A stretch of DNA of 64,000 bases from Nitrospinota bacterium (GCA_029881495.1 JAOUMJ010000014.1:1-64000); one strand, 5' to 3'; shown: positions 7,982 through 17,450, numbered from the stretch's first letter. The notes: generated from the letters alone by a model not told the origin. A program made the numbers and translations.

Positions 7982-9166
7982 CGCATCATCTAAAGTTCGG
8001 ACGGGGGTCATCCCCATCCTGATCACAGCTTCATCCGGCAACGATGAAAGGAGGAACACCTTCACCGCTTCCGTTTTCTCCCTTGTCGCCATCGCTGTCT
8101 GTCCGTTGATGACGAAATTTTTCCGCAATGCCATGTCCATCTCGCCAACGGAGCGATGATCGAACCACTTTAAAAAATCGGCGTTCCCGATACCGTCGCG
8201 GCACTCCGCCAGCAACACCAGTACGCCGCCAGGCTTCACGCCCCTGTATGCAAAATCGAGCGACTTCTGCGACTGTATAAAGTTGATATCCGCCGGATAA
8301 CCTCCGCATGAAGCGATGACAACATCACCCTTCCCTTTAATCGGAACCACCGAGAGCGATTCCGCCTCCTTCACCGCCTCGGCAAAGGAATCCTCTAACG
8401 TGCCGCCATTTATGAATACGATTATCCCCTCCTCATCCAGCACCGTATTGATGACGAAATCGACGCCTGCCATCTTCGCCGCTTCCGTCGCCGCTATGTG
8501 CATCGGGTTCCCTTCCAGTATCCCCGCCCCGATACGTGGATGCCGTCCGCTCCCTTCCGCATTCAGCGACAGCCTGTGAAAATCGATGCAGTTCTCATGC
8601 GATGCGACACCCGGCATTATCGCTTTCCGCCCACCGCCGAATCCGGCCAGGTAATGGAGCTTCACCCCGCCGATGATAATCTTCCCATCCGCCTCGGCGA
8701 CATCCCTGTTTAGCATCAGCGGTTTGCCGAGAAAAGCGCCGACATCCGCCAGTTCCCCCCGCGCATCGTGGTCGACGCATCTGTATTTCGAATATATCTC
8801 TTCACCTACGATGGCGCGCTTCTCTTCCTCGCTCTGTCCCGGATGTATCCCGGTCGCAAATATGATAGTGATATCCGCAATTCCGATTTTCTCAAGCCGT
8901 TCCAATACCGTCGGCAAAAGAATATCGACCCCGCACCTCCGCGTTTTATCTGGCACGACTATCGCGACCCTCTTCCTGTCTTTGAATATCGCATTGAAAG
9001 GCCGGGAGCCGACCGGATTATCAAGTATCTTTTCCAGTAGCGCAGTTACATCACGGAGAGGCTTCTTCTTCGGCGCGGTCAGCTCTTCAAGCCGCCAGTT
9101 TTGGGGAACGCTCGCGCCAACTTTTCCGGAACCGTACGGTAGAGAGATATTCCGCGCGGACGGCAC
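7892..9166 (-). CDS. LarA-family nickel-dependent racemase-like protein
   Basis: The 424-residue protein belongs to the LarA (DUF2088) family, whose prototype racemises lactate with a nickel-pincer nucleotide. The motif HYLAGFGGGRKAIMPG carries the lysine that tethers the cofactor in LarA. PDKTRRC near residue 70, FATGIHPGQ near 105 and VASHENC also fit. The start is a GTG at 9166, right after the ATPase gene. No larB, larC or larE cofactor-synthesis gene is in the window, so the cofactor must come from elsewhere. Many LarA homologues racemise other 2-hydroxy acids, so the substrate is open. Confidence 0.85.
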   Translation of the reverse strand: MPSARNISLPYGSGKVGASVPQNWRLEELTAPKKKPLRDVTALLEKILDNPVGSRPFNAIFKDRKRVAIVVPDKTRRCGVDILLPTVLERLEKIGIADITIIFATGIHPGQSEEEKRAIVGEEIYSKYRCVDHDARGELADVGAFLGKPLMLNRDVAEADGKIIIGGVKLHYLAGFGGGRKAIMPGVASHENCIDFHRLSLNAEGSGRHPRIGAGILEGNPMHIAATEAAKMAGVDFVINTVLDEEGIIVFINGGTLEDSFAEAVKEAESLSVVPIKGKGDVVIASCGGYPADINFIQSQKSLDFAYRGVKPGGVLVLLAECRDGIGNADFLKWFDHRSVGEMDMALRKNFVINGQTAMATREKTEAVKVFLLSSLPDEAVIRMGMTPVRTLDDALKEAQKIVGDNELDAFLIKHASSFMPIAK

Positions 9167-9167
9167 C

Positions 9168-10163
9168 CTAAGGCACCCTCACCATGCACGCGGCCCGATG
9201 GCTTCCGCTTGAGGAGGAGGCTACACCTTTCAGTGATTGACGGATATCCCTGCACGCTTCCACCTTTACCGGGCATCGTGTATGGAAATAACAGCCCGAC
9301 GGGGGATTTGCGGGGGAAGGAATATCGCCGCCTATGACAATCTTTCCGGTTTTCCTTTTCGGGTCTGGCACCGGCACGGACGAGAGGAGCGCTTCCGTGT
9401 ACGGGTGGACAGGGTTGGCGAAAAGCTCTTCCCTTGTCCCCTCTTCGACTATCTGGCCTAGGTACATCACGGCGACGCGATGGCTGACATGTCGGATGAC
9501 GGAGAGGTCGTGCGAGATGAAGAGGTAGGCAATCCCGTAATCCTCTTTCAGCTTTTGCAGAAGATTGAGCACCTGCGCCTGCACAGATACGTCAAGCGCC
9601 GAGACCGGCTCGTCCGCGACAATGAAATTCGGGTTCAGTGCGATGGCGCGGGCGATCCCTATCCTCTGCCTCTGCCCCCCGCTGAATTCGTGCGGATACC
9701 TCCGGGAATGCTCAGGCCTTAACCCCACCTGGGCGAGGAGCGATGCCACTCTCTCATCGAGTTCGCTCCCGGAAGCCAGTTTATGTATTTCAAGCGGTTC
9801 AGCGACTATCTTCCCGACTGTCATGCGAGGATTCAGCGATGCATATGGATCCTGAAAAATTATCTGCATGCGCCGTCTTGTTCCGCGCAGCTCTTCGCGC
9901 TTCATTGAAAGGATATCCTTCCCTTCAAACCGCACTTCGCCGGATGTTGGCTCTATCAGGCGGAGAACGGAACGCCCGAGCGTTGTCTTGCCGCACCCGC
10001 TTTCCCCAACAAGGCCAAGCGTCTCGCCGGGATATACTTTGAAGGATACATCGTCGACAGCCTTTACGTTTCCGGTCCGGCGCGCGAGGATCCCCCCATG
10101 GATGGGGAACCATGTCCGCAGATTTTTCGCTTCAAGTAACGCTCCATTATTCACGCGCATCAT
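9168..10163 (-). CDS. Dipeptide/oligopeptide ABC transporter ATP-binding protein (DppF/OppF type)
   Basis: The 331-residue ATPase has Walker [10 protein letters not shown] near residue 54, the Q loop [11 protein letters not shown], the signature [14 protein letters not shown] near 164, Walker [13 protein letters not shown], the H-loop SHDLSV, and the oligopeptide-type C-terminal extension [17 protein letters not shown]. This is the DppF/OppF subunit, which pairs with a DppD-type ATPase, two permeases and a binding protein. None of those partners is nearby; only the LarA-family gene follows, one base after the stop. It must therefore work with subunits encoded elsewhere. Confidence 0.9.
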   Translation of the reverse strand: MMRVNNGALLEAKNLRTWFPIHGGILARRTGNVKAVDDVSFKVYPGETLGLVGESGCGKTTLGRSVLRLIEPTSGEVRFEGKDILSMKREELRGTRRRMQIIFQDPYASLNPRMTVGKIVAEPLEIHKLASGSELDERVASLLAQVGLRPEHSRRYPHEFSGGQRQRIGIARAIALNPNFIVADEPVSALDVSVQAQVLNLLQKLKEDYGIAYLFISHDLSVIRHVSHRVAVMYLGQIVEEGTREELFANPVHPYTEALLSSVPVPDPKRKTGKIVIGGDIPSPANPPSGCYFHTRCPVKVEACRDIRQSLKGVASSSSGSHRAACMVRVP

Positions 10164-10244
10164 TATATAACGGGAACGCCCCGATTCGGTTTTCCCGCCA
10201 TTTTTTTATTCCCTGCCGGTTATGCATTAGGCATGAATTCCTCA

Positions 10245-10250
10245 TATAAT
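10245..10250 (+). promoter_or_regulatory. -10 box of the kinase gene
   Basis: TATAAT lies 59 bp upstream of the kinase start in the 146-bp divergent gap. No good -35 is seen at 16-18 bp, so an activator or another sigma factor may be involved. Confidence 0.35.
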
Positions 10251-10309
10251 ACCCTGAGAGGAGCAGTTTCCCCGGGGGGAGTTAACGCCGAATAATTTGG
10301 GAAGAAGAT

Positions 10310-11695
10310 ATGACCGTTGAGATACCGGAAACTATCGGCCGCTACCAGATAAAGAAGAAGGTCGGCCAGGGAGCCATGGGTGTCGTCTATCTCGGATATG
10401 ACGAGATGATAGACCGCAAAGTCGCCGTAAAATACCTGCGCCTGGAGAAGATCAAAAATGACTCTGAAAGGAGCAAGATCGTCGATCTTTTCTTCAAGGA
10501 AGCGAAGATAATCGGTAAGCTGAACCATAACCACATTACCTCCATATACGACATAGGTATCCATGACGATTACCCCTTCCTTGTGATGGAATTCGTAAGT
10601 GGCAGGACCATAAAAGAGTACATTGCGAAAAAGGTACCGATACCGATAGACAGCCTCCTTAGGCTCCTGGCAATGACCGCAAGAGGTCTCCACTACGCCC
10701 ACCTGCGCGGAATACTGCACAGGGACATCAAGCCGGCAAATATTATGATAACTCCGACCAATTACCCGAAAATAATGGATTTCGGCATTGCCAGGATAAT
10801 GGACAGTTCAAAACTCCCTTCGTCACCTGAAACTGGCGGAAAGGAAGAGAGCGAAAAGGGCTTTGTACTGGGAACTCCTCACTACATGTCGCCAGAGCAG
10901 ATACGGGGAAAGGATCTGGATCAGCGGTCGGATGTCTTCTCCCTCGGTGTTATGGCCTATGAATGGATATCCGGCAAAAAACCGTTCAACGGGAAGAATC
11001 TCCAAGAGGTAATTACATCCATCATCAAGCAGGAGCCGGAACCCCTGGACAAGATATCGAACATCGACAAGAGGATAAGCGACCTCATACATCGCGCGAT
11101 GGGGAAAAAACCGGAGCACCGATATCAGAATGCCGAGGCTTTTTCCGACACCATTGAGCTGGTGCTGACCGCCATTGAGAAAAAGGCGTCCGAAGAGGCC
11201 GAAAACCTCAGCGCCACCGGCACCTTCTCCTACGACCAGCTCCGGGTGGTGCACGAGCTGAAAAAGAACTACATCTTTTTCGCCGATTTCACGGAAGATG
11301 AACTATTCACTATTTTCAGCATGTCAAACAAAGAGAAATTTGAAAAAGGGGAAGTGATAATCCAGGAGGGAACATCCGGCGCAAAGATGTACGTCATTCT
11401 GAAAGGCGCCGTAATAATCACCAAGATAGTCGATGGAAAGAATGTAGAGGTAAAGAGGCTAAAGGCGGGAGAATGTTTCGGCGAGATGACTATAGTTGAC
11501 AAGATGCCGAGATCCGCAACCGTTGCAGCCATGGAATCTACCCTTCTGATTGCCATTAACGAGATTGTCCTTCGAACATCAAAGCCCGAACTATGCCTGA
11601 AACTTTATAAAAGTTTGGCGGCAATGATCTCCGAAAAACTGAGAGCAAGAGACACCGAATACGCGGAAATGATAAGCTCAAAGCCTGCCAGATAG
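10310..11695 (+). CDS. Ser/Thr protein kinase with C-terminal cyclic-nucleotide-binding domain
   Basis: The 461-residue protein has a complete Hanks-type kinase domain at about 10-270: the glycine loop GQGAMG at 19-24, lysine K41 in VAVK, HRDIKPAN at 137-144, DFG at 157-159 and GTPHYMSPEQ. The C-terminal part (about 325-440) is a cNMP-binding domain with the phosphate-binding cassette GECFGEMTIVDKMPRSATV, keeping the glutamate and arginine that hold the cyclic phosphate. No membrane segment separates the two, so this looks like a soluble kinase controlled by a nucleotide messenger, arranged opposite to eukaryotic PKG. A TATAAT sits upstream. Confidence 0.92.
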   Translation: MTVEIPETIGRYQIKKKVGQGAMGVVYLGYDEMIDRKVAVKYLRLEKIKNDSERSKIVDLFFKEAKIIGKLNHNHITSIYDIGIHDDYPFLVMEFVSGRTIKEYIAKKVPIPIDSLLRLLAMTARGLHYAHLRGILHRDIKPANIMITPTNYPKIMDFGIARIMDSSKLPSSPETGGKEESEKGFVLGTPHYMSPEQIRGKDLDQRSDVFSLGVMAYEWISGKKPFNGKNLQEVITSIIKQEPEPLDKISNIDKRISDLIHRAMGKKPEHRYQNAEAFSDTIELVLTAIEKKASEEAENLSATGTFSYDQLRVVHELKKNYIFFADFTEDELFTIFSMSNKEKFEKGEVIIQEGTSGAKMYVILKGAVIITKIVDGKNVEVKRLKAGECFGEMTIVDKMPRSATVAAMESTLLIAINEIVLRTSKPELCLKLYKSLAAMISEKLRARDTEYAEMISSKPAR

Positions 11696-11796
11696 GAAAT
11701 CCCCGGCATTTTCCACCTCCCCCTTGCGAATAGAGCGGCGTCAAACAATACGCTCCTTCATGTAGTATCATTAGTGACTGGGAAATATTTAAAAAA

Positions 11797-12684
11797 ATGG
11801 AAAGAAAAGCTGTTTTTATCATCGAGGACGACTTCACGCGAAAGGGAGAACTGCCATCAAATCTTAAAAAGCTTGGATTCCAGGTTGAAACGGGGAGCGG
11901 TGATGGGCTTCTTGCCAAGATGAAAGCGGCAAAACCTGAAGCGATTATTACGGGCGCAGATGAAGCCTCCAGTGATGCCGACAATATCCTCAACCGGATC
12001 CGCGGGGACGCTGACTTGAAAGATTGTGAACTTTTCGTCTACGCGGAAAAGATAGACATAAAACTTGAAATAAAGCTGAGAAAGCTCAAGGTGAACAACT
12101 TCTTCGTACTGGAAGAGGGCACCAGCCACAGGATTCTCGAACAGCTGAATAAGTTTTTCGAGGGATTTGGAGAAGAAGAACCGATAGATCTCGTCCAGCT
12201 TATCGGCCCGGAAGATACCGAAGAAGATCTCACAGAAAAATTTTTCCCCTACCTGGAACAGGATATCCCGCTCCATGAAACGAAAAAGGAGCCCGAACCG
12301 GCGCAAAGGCTGAAGCCGGATGAGGAATTTAAAAAAGCAAAATCGTTCATGGATGCCAGCAAAAACCATGAGGCTATCAATCTTTTTCTCCATCTGGCAG
12401 GGAACGATGAATACCGCGAAGAATCCAACCTCCTCGCTGGCGTATGCTATCGTAACCTGAAAAAATACAGGAACTCTGTCGATATTCTGCAGAAGGGGGC
12501 GAAAGAGGCATCTACCAGAGATAGAAAAATGGAGTTTCGATATGAACTGGGGGTAACATTGCAGGAAGCGGGAAAACTTGAGGAAGCCTCCAAATTCTTT
12601 TTCTCCGTCTATAAAAATGATAAATATTTCCGGGACACCGCCAAGCGCATCCAGGAGATACAGAAAAGCATTAAGGATATGTGA
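11797..12684 (+). CDS. Pseudo-receiver domain protein with C-terminal TPR repeats
   Basis: The 295-residue protein opens with a receiver-like fold (VFIIEDD, residues 7-12). At the phosphoacceptor place, where receivers read LIILD, it reads AIITGAD, so glycine 53 replaces the aspartate. A charged linker (about 120-165) leads to TPR-like helices from about 170 (KAKSFMDASKNHEAINLFLHLAG, LLAGVCYRNLKKYRNSVDILQKGA, YELGVTLQEAGKLEEASKFF). It therefore probably acts as a protein-docking module rather than a phosphorylation switch. It sits between the kinase and the symporter; a similar protein lies at 62730-63764. Confidence 0.75.
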   Translation: MERKAVFIIEDDFTRKGELPSNLKKLGFQVETGSGDGLLAKMKAAKPEAIITGADEASSDADNILNRIRGDADLKDCELFVYAEKIDIKLEIKLRKLKVNNFFVLEEGTSHRILEQLNKFFEGFGEEEPIDLVQLIGPEDTEEDLTEKFFPYLEQDIPLHETKKEPEPAQRLKPDEEFKKAKSFMDASKNHEAINLFLHLAGNDEYREESNLLAGVCYRNLKKYRNSVDILQKGAKEASTRDRKMEFRYELGVTLQEAGKLEEASKFFFSVYKNDKYFRDTAKRIQEIQKSIKDM

Positions 12685-12687
12685 TCA

Positions 12688-13938
12688 ATGAACAAAGCCA
12701 AAAATCTTCAAAATGACAACTCCATAATAATCCTTGGACTGATAGTCGTAGGTGTGCTCGCGGGCGGAATCTCTGGATGGTATTTCGGGGAGTCGATGAT
12801 CGCCGTTGGATGGCTGGGCGACCTCTTTCTGAATGCGCTGAAAATGACCATCGTTCCGCTTGTCGCCTCCTCGGTCATATGCGGGGTTGTCTCCATGAAA
12901 GAGACATCCGGCATCGGCAGGATGGGTGGAGTAACGCTTGTTTACTACATGACGACGACTGCGGTTGCCGTTTTTATCGGCCTGGTGGTGGTAAATATCG
13001 TCCAGCCCGGCGCTGGGCTTAGCATCCCGAACATTGAAGCGCTTGACAGCATTCGGGACAAGACCGAAACAGGCATCAGCGACATTGTCCTCTCCCTCGT
13101 TTCGCCAAACCTTGTCAAATCGGCAGCGGACGGCCAGCTCCTTCCCATAATTATTTTCTCCATCATGCTTGCGATCGCCATGAGCCAAGTCGGCAAAAAA
13201 GCCGATCATCTTGCCGGATTTTTCGAAGGACTTAACGAAGCGGTGATGGTGATCGTCACATGGATAATGTACTTCGCCCCCGTGGGGATATTCGCCCTGA
13301 TAGCCGCGAGGCTTGGAAAGGCTGGCGGCGGTGACGCCTTCTTCTCCGAAATAGAAGCGGTAGGCTGGCATGTGTTCACGGTCCTTTCGGGACTTACTAT
13401 TCATTTCGTGTTCCTCTCCATTCTCCTTTTCCTGATTACGCGCCACGGCATCGGATACTACCTCGGCATGTTCCGCGCGCTTTTCACTGCGTTCGGCACG
13501 GCAAGCTCTTCTGCAACACTGCCGATAACGATGGAATGCGCGAAGGAGAACGGCATTAGCGACCGTAGCGTGCGATTCGTCCTCCCTCTTGGTGCGACGG
13601 TAAACATGGACGGCACGGCGCTTTATGAAGCGGCGGCTGTCATGTTCATCGCTCAGGCGTACGGCGCAGACATGGGGGTCACCCAGCAGGTGATCATCTT
13701 CATTACGGCAACGCTCGCCGCCATCGGCGCCGCGGGCATCCCAGAAGCAGGGCTTGTGACAATGGTCATCGTCCTGCAGGCGGTACACCTCCCCCTTGAC
13801 GGCATCGCGCTTCTCCTTGCAGTTGACTGGCTACTTGACCGTTTCCGCACATCCTTGAATGTCTGGGGGGACGCGGTCGGCGCGGCGGTGATAGACAAGC
13901 TTATGGCCGGCAGGAATTTCTCCGGCAAAATTTCATAA
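12688..13938 (+). CDS. Dicarboxylate/amino acid:cation symporter (DAACS family)
   Basis: The 416-residue membrane protein matches the GltP/DctA family over its full length. It has about eight hydrophobic segments, the serine-rich hairpin FGTASSSATLPITMEC near residue 270, and the substrate/Na+ motif LPLGATVNMDGTALYEA. It imports C4-dicarboxylates, glutamate or aspartate with Na+ or H+; which one cannot be read from sequence. The start ATG lies 3 bp after the stop of the pseudo-receiver gene, so they may be cotranscribed. Confidence 0.93.
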   Translation: MNKAKNLQNDNSIIILGLIVVGVLAGGISGWYFGESMIAVGWLGDLFLNALKMTIVPLVASSVICGVVSMKETSGIGRMGGVTLVYYMTTTAVAVFIGLVVVNIVQPGAGLSIPNIEALDSIRDKTETGISDIVLSLVSPNLVKSAADGQLLPIIIFSIMLAIAMSQVGKKADHLAGFFEGLNEAVMVIVTWIMYFAPVGIFALIAARLGKAGGGDAFFSEIEAVGWHVFTVLSGLTIHFVFLSILLFLITRHGIGYYLGMFRALFTAFGTASSSATLPITMECAKENGISDRSVRFVLPLGATVNMDGTALYEAAAVMFIAQAYGADMGVTQQVIIFITATLAAIGAAGIPEAGLVTMVIVLQAVHLPLDGIALLLAVDWLLDRFRTSLNVWGDAVGAAVIDKLMAGRNFSGKIS

Positions 13939-13939
13939 C

Positions 13940-15292
13940 GTGTCTATATCCAGCTCGGAACTTGCGGCTGTCGCCCGTGAAATACTCGACATCGGCAAAC
14001 GGCAGGTAGAAAAGATCTTCCAGCCTTCTGAATACGAACTTGTTTTCGTATTCAGGGAAGAGAAGGGGGTACGGCTCTTCATAAACGCCTCGCTGAACAA
14101 TGGAACTATATTCCTTACGCGGGAAAAAGAGGAATCGCCAAAAGCACCGACACCTTTCGCCGTGATGCTTCGTAAACATATTTCCGGGAGCCGCCTCGTA
14201 GCTATCGATAAATCACAGAACGACCGGCAGATAGCCCTCCACTTCTCTCCGGCGGAAATTCGGCTTGTCTGCCGATTTTTCGGAAAAGGTGGATTCATAC
14301 TCGCCGGAAGCGACGGGAAAATTCTCGGCCTTAGCGGATTCGCCACATCCCCCACACTCCGTGCCGGAGTTATTTATCCCCTGCCGTTGCCGGACAAAAA
14401 CGAAGAGCCTGCCGTTTTCGAAAGATCACCCTCGCTGGAACTAGAGCAGAGATTCAAAAACGACTCCAGCGAGAACGAAAAGGAGAAGATTCTCACAGCC
14501 ATTAACCGTGAGCTGAAAAAACTCGGCAAACTTAGGAAAAATCTTGAAACAGATCTTGAAAAACTTTCGGACTACAGCGGCTATCAAAGATTGGGCGACC
14601 TTTGCAAAACGTACTTCAATAAACTCGAAAAGGGGAAGAGCGAGGCGATCCTTACAGACATAGAAACCGGCGAGGACGTAATAATCCCGCTCAAGCCTGA
14701 GCTCTCCCCGGCTGAGAATATCGGTCTCATCTATAAAAAACATCACAAGTACATCAGCGGCAAGGAGAGACTTCAATCCGCGCTCGCCGATACAATTGAA
14801 AAAATCAATTCCCTGAAGGCCGATTCCGGAAAGATCGAAGCGGCGGCTTCCACTACCGAAATCGCCACGCTCTCGGAAAAACATACAACTTCTCAAAAAC
14901 CGCAACCCGGCAAACCTGCCAAAAAAAAGGAACCGGTAAAATCCGAACCGTTCCGCAGGTTCTCGTCCTCGCAGGGGTTCGAAATATATGTAGGAAAATC
15001 GGGAGCGAAGAACGACGAGCTCCTCCGCCAAAGCAACGGCAATGATCTATGGTTCCATGTGAGGGGCTTTCCCGGCTCCCATGTGGTGATGAAAACTTCG
15101 CGCGCGAAGGATGTCCCACACGACGCGATCGTGGAAGCGGCAAAACTCGCTTTGAAATATTCCACAAGGGCAAAAGACGGCAAGGGGGAGATCGTTTATA
15201 CGCATGTAAAAAACGTTAAAAAACCAAAAAATGCCCCGCCGGGCAAGGTGCTGGTTACGAGAGAGAAAACGGTGAGCGTAAGGCTCGACTGA
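13940..15292 (+). CDS. NFACT family protein (RqcH/Rqc2-like ribosome quality control factor)
   Basis: The 450-residue protein has the N-terminal NFACT-N (fibronectin-binding A) region, a coiled-coil middle (about 170-310) and the C-terminal NFACT-R domain with NDLWFHVRGFPGSHVVMK and a VTREKTVSVRL end. Relatives such as RqcH bind split 60S/50S subunits with peptidyl-tRNA and add alanine tails that mark stalled chains for decay. The gene starts with GTG at 13940, one base after the symporter stop. It is shorter than the 560-590 residues of firmicute RqcH, mainly in the linker. Confidence 0.88.
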   Translation: MSISSSELAAVAREILDIGKRQVEKIFQPSEYELVFVFREEKGVRLFINASLNNGTIFLTREKEESPKAPTPFAVMLRKHISGSRLVAIDKSQNDRQIALHFSPAEIRLVCRFFGKGGFILAGSDGKILGLSGFATSPTLRAGVIYPLPLPDKNEEPAVFERSPSLELEQRFKNDSSENEKEKILTAINRELKKLGKLRKNLETDLEKLSDYSGYQRLGDLCKTYFNKLEKGKSEAILTDIETGEDVIIPLKPELSPAENIGLIYKKHHKYISGKERLQSALADTIEKINSLKADSGKIEAAASTTEIATLSEKHTTSQKPQPGKPAKKKEPVKSEPFRRFSSSQGFEIYVGKSGAKNDELLRQSNGNDLWFHVRGFPGSHVVMKTSRAKDVPHDAIVEAAKLALKYSTRAKDGKGEIVYTHVKNVKKPKNAPPGKVLVTREKTVSVRLD

Positions 15293-15413
15293 ACAATTGA
15301 ACGAAAAGAAGGACATCGACGCATGGGAATAGTATCATGTCATCAATAGTGAATATGAAACAGACAGCAATTGACATGAAACTCCCTTGATAAAAGTTTA
15401 AAATGCAAAAATC

Positions 15414-16328
15414 ATGAAAATCGGCGACAAGGTATCGGACTTTTCAAAAGAGTTCACTTGCAGCATAGCCACTGTCGGGAACTTCGACGGACTCCACCTG
15501 GGACACCGCGAGATAATGAAACAGGTGAAGGAAGAATCGGCAAGGCAGAACTGCAAGTCGCTTGTGATAACCTTTGAGCCCCACCCCTCGTCCATCCTTT
15601 ACCCCACAAGAAATTTCTTCAGGCTCACATCCCCGGAGCGAAGAGCGAAGCTGATAGCGGAATGCGGAATAGACGGGCTCCTCGCGATACCGTTTACGAT
15701 CCCCCTTTCAGAGAAGGACCCGAGGGCGTTCGTCGAAGAGATAATGGTACCCCTTAAACTGCGCAGGCTGTATGTAGGGCACGACTTCACATTCGGCTCT
15801 GGCCGCAAGGGGAACGTGTATACGTTGAAGAGAGAGGGGGAGATCCTCGGCTTCTCGGTGCACGAAATACCGGAGGTCGAAATAGACGGCGAAACAGTTA
15901 GAAGCACAAGGATACGGGCGCTCCTTGCCGAAGGGAACATTGAAAAGGTCACCAAGCTTTTAGGGAGGGAGCACGCGGTTTCCGGCGTCGTGATAAAAGG
16001 CGCAGGGCGGGGCAAGATCCTCGGCTTCCCCACCGCGAACCTCGGCCAGACGGTAGAGACGGTCCCCGGCCCTGGCGTATACGCCACGAAAGTGGAGCTT
16101 GACGGAAAGCTGTACGATTCCGCCACCCATGTCGGCGTCATACCCACCTTTGATGTGGACGTGCCGGGGATAGAGGCGCACATTTTCGATTTCAATAGCG
16201 AGATAACAGGCCAAAATATTGAAATACGGTTCATTGCGAAGGTACGCGACACGGCTCGCTTTGCCTCGATCGACGAACTGAAGGAACAGATAAGAAAGGA
16301 TTGCGAAGACATCCGCCGCCTCCTCTGA
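15414..16328 (+). CDS. ribF: Bifunctional riboflavin kinase/FAD synthetase
   Basis: The 304-residue enzyme phosphorylates riboflavin to FMN and adenylates FMN to FAD. The N-terminal nucleotidyltransferase half has VGNFDGLHLGHREI, FEPHPSS and GHDFTFG. The C-terminal kinase half has GRGKILGFPTANL and PGPGVYATKVEL. Length and order are standard. The ATG at 15414 has no clear ribosome-binding site; a TTGACA lies at 15371-15376 but has no good -10 partner. Confidence 0.95.
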   Translation: MKIGDKVSDFSKEFTCSIATVGNFDGLHLGHREIMKQVKEESARQNCKSLVITFEPHPSSILYPTRNFFRLTSPERRAKLIAECGIDGLLAIPFTIPLSEKDPRAFVEEIMVPLKLRRLYVGHDFTFGSGRKGNVYTLKREGEILGFSVHEIPEVEIDGETVRSTRIRALLAEGNIEKVTKLLGREHAVSGVVIKGAGRGKILGFPTANLGQTVETVPGPGVYATKVELDGKLYDSATHVGVIPTFDVDVPGIEAHIFDFNSEITGQNIEIRFIAKVRDTARFASIDELKEQIRKDCEDIRRLL

Positions 16329-16366
16329 AAAGTGGTAAAATAAGTACCTAGAAGGAGGTGAGCGCA

Positions 16367-17341
16367 ATGGGAATGGTCGCTGTGCCTGTTACGAACCTGA
16401 TCCTGTTCAGCATCTTCCTCCTTTTCCTCGCGGGCTACACAATCTCGGCGTTAAGGAAAAGAAGGGAAATGAAAATCTATCACCCCGACATGATGTTCAA
16501 GGTCAAAGGTCTCGGCGCCACTAAGAAACTTGAGATCATCCCGATAGTCGACTGGTATTCCGAACATGGCGAAATGAAAGCCGAAGAGGGTGTCTCCTAC
16601 CTCATCAGGACAGACAATAATACAGTCCTTTTTGATGTCGGCGTCGACTTCTCGAAAGGTACCCCTACCCCGCTGACTATTCAGATGGAAAAGATGGGGA
16701 TCACATGGGATGACTTCGACACCGTGGTGATATCGCATAACCACCCCGATCAGTGGAGAAAACACCACAACTACAACCTGAATGAAAAACAGGTGGAACT
16801 TGGCGAAGAGAGCTTCTATGTGAACGACAATCCTCAATACCCCGTTCTGGAGCCGATGTGGAACGACAACCCTATCGCGATAGGGAAAGGGATAACCACC
16901 ACCGGCACTATCCCGAACAGGGATTTCATGATGGGATGGACCGCCGAACAGGCGATCGTCGTAAACGTCGAAGGAAAAGGGTTGGTAGTTATTTCCGGGT
17001 GCGGACATCAGACTCTCCAAAGAATACTCGACCGCGTGGGAATGATGTTCGATGAGCCGATGTACGGGATAGTATGCGGATACCACTATCCGGTCACAGA
17101 TTCGAGACTCCGGATGCTCGGTGTGGAAATGCAAAAGCATATGCCGGGGCACGATCATCCGCTGATAAGCATCTCGGATGCCGACGTGGAAGAGAATATC
17201 GGCTTCCTTAGGGAGAAGGATCTGAAACTCGTCGCGATGTCGCCACATGACTGCTGTGACAACGCCATCGACGAGGCGTTCCGCAATACTTTCCACGAAA
17301 CATACAGGAAAGTTACCGTTGGTGAAAAGATAATCTGCTAA
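16367..17341 (+). CDS. Membrane-anchored metallo-beta-lactamase-fold protein (COG1237-like)
   Basis: The ATG at 16367 is chosen because GGAGG at 16354-16358 sits 8 nt before it; the in-frame GTG at 16358 overlaps the ribosome-binding site. The 324-residue product has an N-terminal membrane segment (about 8-28) and a metallo-beta-lactamase fold. The metal motif reads SHNHPDQW, so the usual last histidine of HxHxDH is glutamine. SGCGH and SPHDC supply the later metal ligands. This pattern resembles COG1237 hydrolases such as the MptE/dihydropteroate-related group. Substrate unknown. A stem-loop follows the stop. Confidence 0.8.
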   Translation: MGMVAVPVTNLILFSIFLLFLAGYTISALRKRREMKIYHPDMMFKVKGLGATKKLEIIPIVDWYSEHGEMKAEEGVSYLIRTDNNTVLFDVGVDFSKGTPTPLTIQMEKMGITWDDFDTVVISHNHPDQWRKHHNYNLNEKQVELGEESFYVNDNPQYPVLEPMWNDNPIAIGKGITTTGTIPNRDFMMGWTAEQAIVVNVEGKGLVVISGCGHQTLQRILDRVGMMFDEPMYGIVCGYHYPVTDSRLRMLGVEMQKHMPGHDHPLISISDADVEENIGFLREKDLKLVAMSPHDCCDNAIDEAFRNTFHETYRKVTVGEKIIC

Positions 17342-17348
17342 AGCCTTT

Positions 17349-17378
17349 TCGGCCCGCCATGAAAATCGGGCGGGCCGA
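17349..17378 (+). terminator. 10-bp GC-rich stem-loop after the metallo-beta-lactamase-fold gene
   Basis: TCGGCCCGCC and GGCGGGCCGA pair perfectly around a 10-nt loop, 7 nt after the stop codon. No T-run follows, so it may stabilise the 3' end or slow polymerase rather than act as a full intrinsic terminator. Confidence 0.45.
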
Positions 17379-17450
17379 CGCGGTAGTGGCGCGCCCCCTG
17401 TCAAAGCTGTATAGTCTGGTAAACACAACTTTAACAACAGGGAGCCGAAA

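Noticed and set aside
12685-13788. 367-codon open frame antisense to the dicarboxylate symporter
   Set aside because: Composition is a His/Arg/Asp-rich mirror of the symporter codons and has no family features; the sense protein is full length and well conserved.
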